Shown one piece after another: positions 22,637-34,322 of a stretch of 64,000 bases of DNA (within the stretch, counting starts at the first letter, position 1; every line of letters starts with the position of its first letter). The notes below the pieces were generated by a model. It was not told where the DNA came from. It did not search any database and saw only the letters and a program-made list of their open reading frames with translations. The position numbers and the translations under genes were made by a program. This stretch comes from Girardinichthys multiradiatus (taxonomy: Eukaryota; Chordata; Actinopteri; Cyprinodontiformes; Goodeidae), in assembly GCF_021462225.1 (NCBI RefSeq), contig NC_061812.1, positions 51,081,848 to 51,145,847 on the forward strand. The letters are read 5' to 3'.

Positions 22637-23478
22637 CTCCTTTCTTCTGATTACAAGATAATCACAACTAAAGGAAAATTCTTCAAAACCATCACCCCTC
22701 TCAGCTAACAGATAATCCAAAGCCATTCTATTTTGCAAACTCATTGTTCTTATAGCCTGCTGCACCGTAGTTAGAACAGTGAAACCTTCCTCAGATAAAG
22801 CAGTAAGATTAAAAGTTAACACAAAGGGATCAGGGACCAAAGATCCTGAAATAGTAGAAGGATTAGTTCTGATAGGACATGACTAAAATTTATGTCTGTT
22901 GATTAAAGCACATAAAACAGATATAATAGCTTCGCAACCTACTGTCTCCCCAAGGAAATAAGGTGTACTTTCCTCCTGTGTAATACAAATATCTGGATCT
23001 TTAATCGGTTTTCTATTACCCCAAATTCTATAAAGAGTTCCTGTAGACGCACATGTTAAATTAATCTCACTAGAAAATCTACTAACATTTCTGCTTTCCC
23101 TTACACTATAATTTCTCACAGTTTTGATGCATCCGTTGCCACCAGACATTATCAGTATGATCATAGTAGTCAGAAAAGTGATGAATCTCTCTTCGAATCC
23201 GCTGATGAGTATTATTAGCATAATTACTCAGATTAGCCTTACATTGTCTTTGCTGTACCTTTCCCAAAATGAACACAAGAGTTATAAAAATACTTGCAAT
23301 ACCAATCATTAGCATCAGAACAGACCATCTTCCATATAGCTGCATTGTGACCTTGAAGTGGAATGTCCTTTCTTCTGGTACTGAAAGCAAAAAGTTTTTC
23401 CAAAGAAAACAAATTATAAACACAACTTAAAAAACAAAAAAAACAAAAAATCCTGCTGTCTCTCCTGAGTGGCTTCAA
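22637..23478 (-). pseudogene. env: ERV envelope remnant, SU joined to TM by a large deletion
   Basis: The minus-strand reading starts near 23478 or 23423 with a hydrophobic stretch (SVLMLMIGIASIFITLVFIL) that can serve as an envelope signal peptide. A frameshift near 23110-23220 follows, then N-terminal SU with several N-glycosylation sites and cysteines, then VPDPFVLTFNL. The sequence then goes directly to TVQQAIRTMSLQNRMALDYLLAERG, the heptad/immunosuppressive-type part of TM. It ends at the polypurine tract without CX6CC or membrane anchor. The C-terminal SU segment present at 240-470 is missing here. Not functional. Confidence 0.8.
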
Positions 23479-24049
23479 GCTGCCCTGTCACCAGTCTGGT
23501 ACAGGTGGGCGGTTGTAGGAAGCTCCTCTGGAAATATATTTAGAAACAGGAACTCTAACCTGCTGGAAGTTAGGCTTCCATAGTCCAACTAAACAACAGT
23601 GGAAATGAACACATTCAAATTTGTAATAATACCATAATGATAGATATCAAGCAATAACCATACAAGTTAGATAAAAGCATCCAAGATATCCTCCTCAGAG
23701 TCAGTCTCGCTGTCAAAGTGGGAGGTCTTCCCTCTCACTGAGGTGTGTGTGTGAAGTGAGGCAAATGACCTTATGATTTCTAACTTTCAGGCAATGCAAT
23801 GGCCTTAAGTAGATTCTGAAATAACGTTGCACTGCCCAAGGGATTATTGTGCCCCTGTAAAAACAGTGTTCTTCAACCACCTCTTCAATCACTCGCAGTG
23901 ATCAGCTTACAGTTCTTTGTCTTGTGGTGGTCCGCTGTCCTCACACCTTTCAGGCCGTGGATGATCCAGTTGGAAGATGACCTGTGTCCTGGAAGCCAGA
24001 TGAAGCTGGAGGAGCTGGAGCTTTCCTGCAGCTTTCCTGGGTGTCTAGT

Positions 24050-24425
24050 AGGATCTGATATGGGCCATTCCAGCCCTGGATTTCCTGTGTTTTCTCCTAC
24101 ATTCTCTGACCAGAATCCAGTCGCCAGGAATAAAGGACTGGAGGGTGGAAGTGGCTGTTTCTGGTAATGCAGCCTTCACCATCTATGAAACTTGAGAAAA
24201 CACAGTGGACAGGTTTTGACAGTAAAACAACATCCTACCTTCACACAAAGATGTGGAAGAAAATGATCTTGGCAATATCCCCATGTCCAAATTAGGAGAC
24301 CTGCCACACAGCACTTCAAAAGGACTGAGATTTACCTATGTCCTTTGTCTCAATCTCATATAAGTGAGAACAATAGGTAGAGCCTTCACAACGCTTGGCT
24401 AATTTTCAATTCAAAGTCCCATTCT
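24050..24425 (-). pseudogene. ERV integrase C-terminal remnant
   Basis: On the minus strand, LPIVLTYMRLRQRT, then a stop, then NLSPFEVLCGRSPNLDMG (about 24270-24390), then FIPGDWILVRE-RRKHRKS (about 24080-24140). These are the core end and the SH3-like C-terminal domain of gamma-type integrases. The catalytic triad is not present. A frameshift follows RRKHRKS. Confidence 0.65.
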
Positions 24426-27400
24426 CAAACCTAAGTGCTTAACTACATGAACTTCATCAAAACATCCAACAAAATCAAAAGAATTGATCTTCTGACTTCA
24501 CCTGATATACTAGCAGTGACCATCAGCTAAATATTCTGAATATCAAAAATGTGACATGATGTTTGTGGAAGGTCTGATTATAGGTCAATATTTCATAGTT
24601 TCAGAATACCCAAAAATAATTTCAAAAATGGTCTAATCTGTGGAGATGTAAAATTTCACAAAAGAATCAACACCATAATTTCAGAGAGGTTTTCAGAATG
24701 TGGTTTTAGGGAGCTATGCACCATTTATATAAACAAAGTACGTCTTTTTGGCATTGTCACTAAGTCCTCACTGGAGGTCTGAGCTACCCTTTTTCCATGA
24801 GTGCTACAAATTTTGGAACCCCATGTTACTTTATTCTGACATTCCCCTCTTCTGGCGCAGGGTCCAACCCATGCGACAATCCAGCAAAAAGTTGGTACAA
24901 AAATGTTCTAGTAACCAAGATCACATAACCTAGAACCAAAGAAATGAATTCTGACATAACTATGTGTCTCTATGAATTTAACGAAAGCAACATAAAGAAA
25001 ATCCAGATGTTTTTAACTGCAATTCAGTTCCATTAACAACAAAACACAAACTTTAATTATTCAGTTCATCAATGTCTCACTTAGAAATTAGTCACATATC
25101 ATCCTGATTTGTCTTGCATGAAGATGAGTATTAGATTAATGGACATCTAATGTAATTCAGATGCATAAACCCTACAAATTCGAATCTAATAAATAATTCC
25201 CACCAAGTATAATGTCATGACTGATTCTTTATCAAAAATATATTCCTTACTCTTGCATATCTTGAACTGTCAGCTAGCTTAATGGTACCAGGGAAACGTT
25301 CAATCTAATAAATCACTAATGATTCTGCATGCAAAACTAATTCTTCAAACTAGTTTAAACTATTTCCTTAACCTTTTAATAGTAAAACACATAAATCTAA
25401 AAGTCATGCTACATCCTTAATTATTATACAAAAAACATGTTATTAAGGCAACAATCACTACAAGCATTTTGATTCTATTGTCTCTTAAACAGTGTTAAAA
25501 CTCAGGAAGGGAGGTGCTGAGCGTTACCATGACAGCAAAGGCATGAACCAACTATGGGCGGGACCACAGTTTCTTCATTCCAACCCATCTTAGTGATCCT
25601 TAAACAGCAAGAACTGTTAGCATGCACCTACTTCAGAAACAAGCTGCTTCTTAACTCTCCTGAAAACTCAAAGTTTAATCAATCTGGGATTTAGAAACAT
25701 TATTCTAAACATGGATTATTGTTTCATGCAACATATAAACAAACATTCATTCCAACAAAACAAAGACAAAACATCAAAAACAAACAAATGGCCAAATTTG
25801 AAGCTTCAAGAATTCAAAGAAATTTTTAACAATCTCTTTTCAGAATATGTTTTCTCAGTCATATCTTTTAATGCTGTAATTGATCAATTTTGTTATGACA
25901 ATCTTCAGGATCCTTTTTTAAAAATGAGTGCACATAGTCCAAAAAATCTCAAAGTATTTAGAAGCACAGCAACAGTTTTCTCTTATATGAATCCAAATTC
26001 ACTGATGCTGAAACCTTTTGCTAATTCTTTGTACTGTAACTCTGTAATAATAACTACAATCCTGAGAGTTATTGTTATAGTTCTCTTTTTGTTTGGCTCA
26101 ATTTGATCGCAGCTGCATTGCATAATTTCAAGTTAAATGCAAAGAAGTATTTTAATTCAATTCAATTCAAATTCAAAGATACTTTATTGATCCCCGAGGG
26201 GAAATTAGAAAAGTCAGCATTGACATTTTTATGTTATACCCAAACTAAACAAAACTGCAGTGTTTGACTTAATCAGAAATTAAGATAAGAAGCTTGTCTC
26301 CAAACTGGATTTTTCCCACATAGTGTTTCAAAAAAGAACAAACATCATTTTCTTTAATTTGGCTATTTAAATTTTGAGATTTGGGGAAAACGTATTACTA
26401 GAACCCCTCTTTTACAATCCAAATGCTGATAAATGTTCCAATATTTTATCTCTTAGTAAGCCGAAATCACCTTGTGTACCTTTGTACTCCTAGGTATTCT
26501 TTTAATCTTTAAACCCTAAGAAATCAAACAAAGAGACTGGAGTTTGAGCCGACCATCCTCTTTAGTGTTAAGAGAGCCTTTATTTCTTTTCTTTTCCTAA
26601 AATGAAGGATTTTACTTGTCTTGATTCTGTTATAAAGAATCCTAGCCTTGGTTCCAAAACTAAATTCTTCAACCCCAATCTGTGTTCCCCAGAGTAGAAA
26701 TTTTTAGTATTATTGCATTTCAAAGCCACCAAATGACTGGAACTCATCATTGGCTTAGATCTATTTTAATAGGTAATCAGCCTATCTTTAATTAAATATT
26801 ATAATTTTATGGACCCAAAATCTATGGCTTACGGGCTTCAGGAGTCCAGGAACCACAAGTTGAGTACTACTGCATTGAACAATGGTGTTAACTTTCTGCA
26901 GAGATTGAAGGATTGGCTAAATATATTATTTCTGCTTGGACAATAATCAGATTTAAAATCACTAGTTCACAGCTCCTAATTTACCTCAGATCATATTTGC
27001 TTCTAACACAGTTCATAATAAGCTTCAGACAAACATTATGCTAAAAAGCCAAAAAAAAAAAACAAAAGAAAAACACAGATCTGTTTTAAAATAAAGAAAA
27101 AGCATGCTTAAAAAAACTTGATACTGTGGTGGAAAATAACTCCACGGTTCTGAAGGCCTTTTCTATGCAGAGTCTTTTATGGAACATAAGATTAGTTTAA
27201 TTTTTTTGTGTGGTACCACTGTCCAATCAGATTCTTTCTAAATAACCCCATTTTTCATTCTCATTTTAAAGGTTTGTTTTACCAAGGGAAATGTGTTTAA
27301 CAAAACCAATTACTCTCAAAGTTTTAAAAGTTTTTAGCTGGTGATATCTTAGAAAACAACAAGTGTTTCAATATTTCTGTGCAGCACAGAACTGATCAGG

Positions 27401-29395
27401 TGTCCTTTCCTTCTCCAAAGGGAGAAAAAAGGAAACTGCAGAACCAAACCTTTCATAGTTTTTGTCAGGATCTGATATAAGGTACAGTGTAAATAAACAC
27501 GCTGCATGAATCAGAAGAGGGAAGAAAAAACCACTAATATAACCTCATCCCAGCAGCTGCTGTGAAAAACAATGAATTTGTACTTTCCATAAGAGTAAGT
27601 TAGCACTTGCGGACAAAAAATGCACCAAACTGTAAGTATTGTGTCAGAGACTGTATGAAGACCATCTGCAGTAAAACTAAGCCTGTTTTAATGAGGTCTC
27701 TAACCATTAGATTTATGGAATACAAACTCTGACAACAGAAAATAATACTTGAAGGAGAAACCCATCAGGTTTTACGCATGCGATGGGTTTTAAAAATACT
27801 CCTTCATGAGATCTGTCCTGAGAATAACATAGAAACACATGGTTACTGCTGAGTTTTGGAGATGTTGTAACTTCCTCTGCTTTTAATAACTTTTAATAAC
27901 TAGAATTATTGACCCTGAATATTCCACGACGAAAGAGAACTTGTTTCTCTAAAAGAATTAACTGGAAAGTATCAAATGAGTTAAGTTATCACCCTTTTAA
28001 AGATACTTTTCTAACCCTAAAATAATATTTTAACCCGCTATATATGTCAACGTCAAGCAAGCGTGTCACATGAGCAGCGGTTAATAAGCGTTCTTCATTG
28101 CAGAAAATAGGAAAAGATTTATGCAAATGTGTGTGTGTTTGTACGTTACCACCATCAGTTTCTAAATCGCTCCAGAGTCAGACTGTCATGGCACACAGTT
28201 CTCTATCAGTCCAAAAAACAACCAGGCCCTTTCCAGGTCTGTTGGTGAGACATTGAATCATTCTTTGTCCACTTTAACTTCTCCAGGAGGGAGAAAGAAG
28301 AAACTTTGCTCCGGCCTGTTTCTCTTCTGCCCGCACAAGATGCTTTCAATATAAATCCAGTGTATCACTCTTCTGGCTCTTGCAAACAGCATGGATCGTT
28401 GTCCATCTCAGTGGGTCCAGACTTCTTCTGAGTTTCGTTTTTTTTTCTTGTAGAAAGTCACACTGCGATTTTCAACATGCGGGAAGGCAGATCTCTCTCT
28501 TTCAGGCCGTGCTGGAGAAGCGTCTCTGGCGGAGTAGCCATGGAGAAGGGCAGGTTTCTAAAATCCAGACTCAAAAACGCAGATGTTGAACTCAAATCCC
28601 ATATATGTGTGTATTTGTGTGTGAGAGAGGCAGAAGAAAAGTTTAGTATAGGTTCAGATTTTGCACAAAGAAATATTATCAGTCAGTCAGTCAGTTGTCC
28701 ACCTGCCTGTCACTTCCTTCCACAACATGAACTATACTCCTTTCTAAAACAACTTTCTTTTCGCATCTCTAATGTCCCTTTTCACTTTTACCTTCTTTTC
28801 CGACTGATCGCAATATTTAAGACAAACGAAACTTCCTTCAGGAAAGTTTTAACTCTTTAACCCCTTAATTGATGCACTCTGTGCTTTTTAATCTTTTCTT
28901 ATGTTTTTATTTTTTTATTTTTCCATCAACTGTTTTACTTGAAACTATTTAAACTATTTAACTTATTTACACTTAAACTTCCACGCTGTGAAAAACCAAA
29001 CTTATCTTCCAAATTAAAGCACATTTAACACAATCATCCCCACTTTTTCCTTTCATTATTTTATAAATCAGAGTATGAAGAATGAGACACCCCTGATGCC
29101 TCAAGGTTCCGGAACCATTTTTTTTTTACCCGTTCAGCAGCACGTCTGCCCTCTGGCTTTTCTCCTTTATGAGGTGTAGAAAATTGCTAAAAACCACCCG
29201 CAAAACCCTGTGTTCTGCTTTATCCCATTGTTACCAATGAAAACCTCCCTGCAATTCCTTTTGCAGGTTGACCGGGCCCTCAGCTGATGTCCTCCCTCTC
29301 GCAACTCTGGAACCTAATTAATTAGTTAGGAGATGATGGTTAATGTGTAATAAAAATAATAATATACATTATATCATACAGAGCAACCTCTCACC
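24426..29395 (-). other. AT-rich internal DNA of the provirus without recognisable gag or pol
   Basis: About 5 kb where gag, protease, RT and RNase H should be. Translations in both strands give only short frames. The longest, 131 codons plus strand at 25711-26106, is Asn/Lys/Phe-rich with a hydrophobic end and matches no domain I know. A LINE tail fragment occurs at 26150-26215. It may be replaced or heavily decayed retroviral sequence, or other insertions. Confidence 0.55.
26150..26215 (-). repeat. LINE 3'-tail fragment
   Basis: ACTTTATTGATCCCCGAGGG next to an AATTCAATTCAATTC run is, in reverse, the common 3' end of fish LINEs (..GGGGATCAATAAAGT plus ATTGAATT repeats). Confidence 0.6.
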
Positions 29396-29572
29396 CAGAT
29401 ATATTTGAAGACAAATAGTTCGGATCCAATCGGCCAGAAGCCGCAGGCGGGCACCAGAACTCCCCTCCGTAATATGGAGGTGGACTGACAACAACACTCA
29501 GGCTGGCCAGGCGTCCGTGTCCCATCCTGCGGTCTCCTCTGGCACGTTAGATCCTGTTCGTGACGCTAAAAT
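29396..29572 (-). promoter_or_regulatory. Proviral leader with putative primer-binding site and splice donor
   Basis: Right after the 5' LTR the minus strand reads ATTTTAGCGTCACGAACAGG. The GCGTCACGAACAGGATC part lies where a primer site should be but lacks the usual TGG start, so the tRNA is not assigned. It differs from the tRNA-Tyr-like site at 1292. A GGGTGAGAG splice-donor-like sequence ends the leader at about 29397. Confidence 0.45.
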
Positions 29573-29996
29573 TGTTGTGGAATTTTCTTATCAAAGTGGG
29601 TAGAAGTTGACTCATAACAAGAGAAAATCCGGACTTTGTCTTAATAAGTTTTATTCAAAGACATTCAGCATTTGAAGACCCTGACACTGAGGTTAGTCAG
29701 TGAAACAGAGCCCCGATCAACATTTACACACAGTATTTATACCAGAACATGACAGTGTTATTTCAACTTCAAAGAGTCTGTGTTTTACGACCCCAGACCC
29801 TTCTCGGGTTCAGAGGTGACAAAGTTATCTGGGAACCCATCTGTCCTTCCCAACACATCATCCTGATTGTGGGTTTTAACCATTAAACTTCTGATAATGG
29901 CTTTTACAGCTTACTCCCTAACACAGATGTTCACAGAAGTGAGGTAACCCAAAGGTCACACACTTTGGAACACTTAATAAAATAATTTCCATCACA
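29573..29996 (-). repeat. 5' LTR of the provirus
   Basis: 424 bp, same length as the 3' LTR. TATAAATA (reverse) at 29734-29741 and AATAAA (reverse) at 29650-29655. The TGTGATGG start at its high end is followed by ACTC, the target duplication. Confidence 0.92.
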
Positions 29997-30655
29997 ACTC
30001 CCTTAATAATATTTCTTTAAATATTATTTTAATAAATAAAGGCAGCTAATTAGACACCGTTGAGAAATGGTCATCCAGAAGGTTGGTTTTATTCAGAAGA
30101 TCATTATTTAAATCATTATTTTATTAAAATAATATTTTATCTGATCTTGCATTGTGAATGGTTGTCTAAAGGTGTACTGATTATTGCCTAAGTTGGTTCC
30201 AAGACTAACTTAACTTCACTTCCAGATTCTTCAAGATAATCCTTGGTTCTCAAACATAAATAACATTGCATGGTAATGTTGCATCACTCTTTTGGTCATG
30301 GTTCTCAATCATCTCTCATCAACTTGTTTATATTGTACATAGCCCATTAATCCTCGTTATTCTTTAATTCTGCTTGGTAGTTTAGTTGGATTGTTTTAGC
30401 ATAGTAAAGAGTTTGTTGATTGAAATATGTTTGACTTTGAGTTGACTTATTTTTGTTAATAAATTCTTGTATTTTAAGAAATTGTGTGAATTCATTCCAT
30501 ATATGTGCAGAGTTTATGCTCTTCAATAATGTCAGAGCTCGTCTCACACCTTTCTATTTTGTCCTAATACCATCGCCTTACTGGGTCGGTATTCACAGGA
30601 CAACCCTTAACAGACCAAAATATTAAATGATATTCTCAGATTCATAATCCCAACA

Positions 30656-31279
30656 TGACGATCCGTCATATTTTCCCCTTTTGCCAAAGGAGGAAGGCCG
30701 GTTGTCTTATAGTTTGTCACGGATGCTGATGGAGTTGTTCCCAGAAACTCCTGCGTGCTCGTTTGTTTTGGAAAAACTAAGTCATATGCTGTACTGTTTT
30801 AGTAAAACTAAATAATAAAAGGAAGCACAGAGTCTGCACAGTTTCTTCTGCCCGGCCGGGGAGAGGTGTTCCAGCTCAGTCACCAGAAACACTTCTGACT
30901 TTTCCTCCCCAAAACAGGGTTTTTATTCAAAAGCAAGGCATGTACAATTACAAAGAAAAAACACATATTTTTAGCTGAGTGTCAGTTGAACTCTTATACC
31001 TGACATTCAGCTGTCTGTTCGACCTTCACAACATTCCTGTTATTCTACTTTTGGCTGTTATTTTCAGACATGTACAGAAATATCTTCACTGTCGCCGGGC
31101 AGACCAAGCCAAGTCAGACACACATACACAGCGGCCTGTTTTGAGCAAGCCACTAAGTTACACAATACATTTTATTTCACACATTATTAAACCTAACTTG
31201 AGCATAGCAATGCAGACCCTATTAAGTATTTTAAATATTTTCCAACAACGCGTAACAAACTACACCAAGTAATCCCGTT
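30656..31279 (-). repeat. Possible minus-strand LTR fragment
   Basis: Read on the minus strand, a GGTATAAGAGTTC box (about 30993-31005) is followed about 70 bases later by GAATAAAAACCC (about 30920-30932) and a GC-rich block (CCCCGGCCGGGCAG). This spacing resembles the R region of an LTR. It may be the same interrupted block as 20668-21099. The ends and family are unknown. Confidence 0.35.
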
Positions 31280-31489
31280 TTGTTTTTATTTCTATTAGAA
31301 ATTGCTTGGGCAGCATAGAGTAGGATATTAGAGTGATTTAGAATCGCCACTTAAGTTGCTTGTGCATTCAATGCCTTATGGAAACTTTGATTGCTGTTGG
31401 ACTCTGAAAGCCGACGTGCTTTGCAGCTGTGCGTGTCCAACTGTGTTTGAACACCAGAGCGCAGAGTCAGGTGAACTTAAAGTTGGACT

Positions 31490-31870
31490 GCTAGAACCTC
31501 ATGGTGCTTCTGTGTTCTTTTTGTGTCTCTGCTCTGTTTTCTCAAAGGGAGTTTTTCCTGTCCACTGTCGCTACATGCATGCTCAGTATGGGGGATTGCT
31601 GAAAAGTCAACGCCAGTGACTGTCCACTGTCTCTACATGCTCATCCAGGAGGAGTGAATGCTGCAAGTCACTGACTGGATGCAATCTGCTGGGTTTCCTT
31701 AGATAGAAAAACTTTTTATTCAATTTGAATAAAAAGATAACTCCGACTGTACTGTTCAATTGTTAGGATTAATTGGAATGTATGTATCTGACTGTTGTGA
31801 AGTGCCTTGAGACATGTGTTGTGAATTGGCGTTATATAAATAAAACTGAATTGAATAGAATTGAATTGAA
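31490..31870 (+). repeat. LINE/SINE 3' region of the L2/CR1 type
   Basis: Contains GGGAGTTTTTCCTGTCCACT, a GTGAAGTGCCTTGAGACATG block, GTTATATAAATAAAACTGAA and a terminal ATTGAATT repeat, all well known as the 3' UTR of fish L2/CR1-type LINEs and the SINEs that share their tail. A related piece lies at about 48835-48895. Confidence 0.75.
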
Positions 31871-34235
31871 TACTCACTATTCCTTTGTCTTCACTCTTTG
31901 TGTTTTTCCACTGGTTGCCGCCTAAAAGTTTTATGACCCTCTGTGTTTCACTGAGCTCCAGCTTTGGGGTTTTTGTTACTGCAGCCTGGTGGAGGCCGCT
32001 CCCAAAGCTTTGCTCAGTACTTTATTTTCTCTTGTTTTTACATAACTGCTAGTTTGACTTTCATACACACTCAATGCTCTTGTTTAGTTAGTTATTTTTT
32101 GTGTAGAATTTTTGCATGCTTGATTAGGTGAAGATTATTGAATAGCGAAGTGTATCAGGGCTGTTGATTTAATAAATATTCACATAGATAAAGAGAAAGC
32201 GTTTTTGTTTATTTTGAGCAAGAATGATTTGTCTGTCAAAATAAGGTCAAAGTTCCCCCACCTTCAGTGAAGCGGTTGATTAAACATCTAGTAATAGTTA
32301 TCAATTATTACTGAGAATTTATTAATTATAATTATCAAGGGCTTTGGGCCATAATAACAACACCAGAGGACATCTCTGATTTCGATTCGTAAGTAAAGGT
32401 TTTTTGTTTAAGAAATAAAAAATTTTCAAATTATGATTTTAAATTATAATTCTTGATAAATATGAATTAATCAATAATCATAATTCTTACAATCTCTACC
32501 CAGCCAACCCAGATCCCCCATAGTTTTGAAAAGCTTGCTATGCCACTACATATTCCCCTTGCATGGCATTTCAGTTTAGGTGGTTGACCATGTATTGGTA
32601 GGTTTACAGTCCTACCTTACTTTTTCCATTTCCAGATGATGGATTAAACTGTACTCCATGGGAAGCCAATGGCTGGAATATTGCCTTCTAACCCAAGCCT
32701 ACTTTAAAGCTATCTACAACATTGGCCCTGACCTATCTGCTGTGTCACTTGGTCCTTATGATGAAGCTTGTTTCAAACATTCTCTTACAAATCCTCTGGG
32801 GCCCTCCACAGAATGAATCTAATTACAAATTCAGCCAATTTCACGCAAGAGGAATCTATTTTACTGATGAGGTGACGTCTGAAGTCTGAGAAACATTTTT
32901 AAATGGAAAGTGTTATATTTTACCTTCTGTTTACAAAAAAAAAATACAAATCCCATCAGATAAAGTATGCTACTATAAAGACACTTGACTCAAATTGAAC
33001 TCTGTGCAGTGGAGGCAGCAAGAGCACTATTATCCCTGTGCAGGCAGATTAACAAGGCCCCAGCACTGCTCAAAGTCCTCTGGAAAAATGTCTTCTTTCT
33101 GAAAACTGGAGACAACCACAGGGGAAGCGACCTGTCTCATAATGTCCCAGATGGACTCATTATCCAAGTAATGGATCTCTCCCCCATGCACACAATCTCT
33201 CTTACATACTTATTCTTCGTTGTCTCTCTCATGAACACATCAAACAAAAGCCGTGTGATTAAATGAAAGAACAGCAAGACGGACGATAGGAGTTTTTCCT
33301 TGACACTCTTTTCTCCTCTTGATTAAAGATGATGGGGATTTTCTCCAGCAGGATAATTGCAGTTTGCTCCCTTTGAACACCACAACCTTGGTCAACTTCA
33401 TAGATGCCTGCGAGCAGAATCAGTTAAAGGCTCAGATTTAAAATTTAGTCAGGGCCACTCTCTCTTTCTTTATGCAAATTAGCCAAATGCAAGTTTGGCA
33501 GATAGGTTTTTTTCTTGTTGAATGTATTGTTAACAGTCAGCCGTCAGGGTTTGGCCAACATCATAATGTTGACGGTTGACTTTCACTGTCAGAGAAAGTT
33601 CAGGGCACACATATCTCTCAAACATTCTGTACAGAGACACTGCAAAAATGAATCAACATGCAGCGGAACCAGTCCCTATAATGCTACCAACACACACTTT
33701 GTGTATTACTCACTGTGCGTTACTGTTATTGTGCATAGGAGAGAAGAACATGCTGTTTAACACGAGAGTACCTCAGTCCCTTTAATGGCCCCTGCCAACA
33801 CAGGGGACTCAGGGCACAATTAAAACAAGCCAGCTGCAGTTATTAGCAGCCTCTCACAGTCTCCTTTTTAGTGTTTCCTCCTTGCTATTCTTTTCTTTTT
33901 TTAAACAGAGAGATAAAGTCAGGGCTGCTCTGAATGTAATCTCAGACCTCGGTACATTCCCAATTAGAAACACTTCAGCAGTTCAAAGGGAGGGAGGGAG
34001 GGGCCAAAAACATTAAATATCAAAACTAATCCTGACAGAAATAATGGTGAGTGTTTATTTAGGCTCTGAACTACATCATTGTCCAGAGATGTACATGCAG
34101 TCATCACAAACATGTCATTCATTTGACCTTTTCATAAGGGATTTTAACCAAACAATTTTTTTTTATAAGGTTGAGGTTAAGGGCTTTCCACAAGCTTATT
34201 GTTGGAGAGCTTCATTACTTATTAAAGAAGTTTTG
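31871..34235. other. Intergenic, apparently low-copy
   Basis: No transposon homology seen. The part 32985-33960 is less AT-rich than its surroundings and has no obvious repeat structure. Short frames exist but none has codon or splice support. Confidence 0.45.
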
Positions 34236-34320
34236 ATATACCAGAATCTGAATCAACTTTATTGGCCAACTTTGTGTGCAAAAATAAAGAATTTGACTTT
34301 GGTCTTCATCACTCACTTCA
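34236..34320 (-). repeat. LINE 3'-tail fragment
   Basis: CAGAATCTGAATCAACTTTA followed by TTGGCCAAC.. and AAGAATTTGACTTTGG is, in reverse, the tail of a fish LINE. It is cut by the Tc1 element that starts at 34323. Confidence 0.6.
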
Positions 34321-34322
34321 TA

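Larger units (their letters stand above)
22213..29996 (-). mobile_element. Provirus with two LTRs, env and integrase remnants only
   Basis: Two 424-bp LTRs (22213-22636 and 29573-29996) flank 6.9 kb of internal DNA in minus orientation. ACTC at 22209-22212 and 29997-30000 is a 4-bp target duplication, and the uninterrupted site is visible at 58516-58519. By eye the LTRs differ at about 9 of 424 positions (about 2%), so the insertion is not very old. Internal order from the 5' LTR (high coordinates): leader, ~5 kb AT-rich DNA without recognisable gag, protease or RT, integrase C-terminus, env remnant, polypurine tract. It could only have moved with proteins supplied in trans, or it lost its genes later. 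Confidence 0.88.
21100..30655 (+). mobile_element. LTR-like element (1.77 kb) interrupted by a complete provirus
   Basis: It starts TGTTGGGACCCACAG at 21100 and ends ATAATCCCAACA at 30655, so the ends are TGTTGGGA / TCCCAACA inverted repeats. It is flanked by TGAC at 21096-21099 and again at 30656-30659, a 4-bp target duplication. Removing the provirus at 22213-29996 and one copy of ACTC leaves about 1768 bp. An almost complete copy lies at 57390-59200 and a short reverse-strand piece at 63341-63430. A TATAAAAG box sits at about 21241 and AATAAA occurs near 30031. No coding domain. TG..CA ends and a 4-bp duplication suggest a long solo LTR. Confidence 0.75.

Noticed and set aside
25711..26106. 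131-codon plus-strand frame inside the provirus
   Set aside because: Opposite to the provirus, biased to Asn, Lys and Phe by base composition, no domain. Treated as chance.
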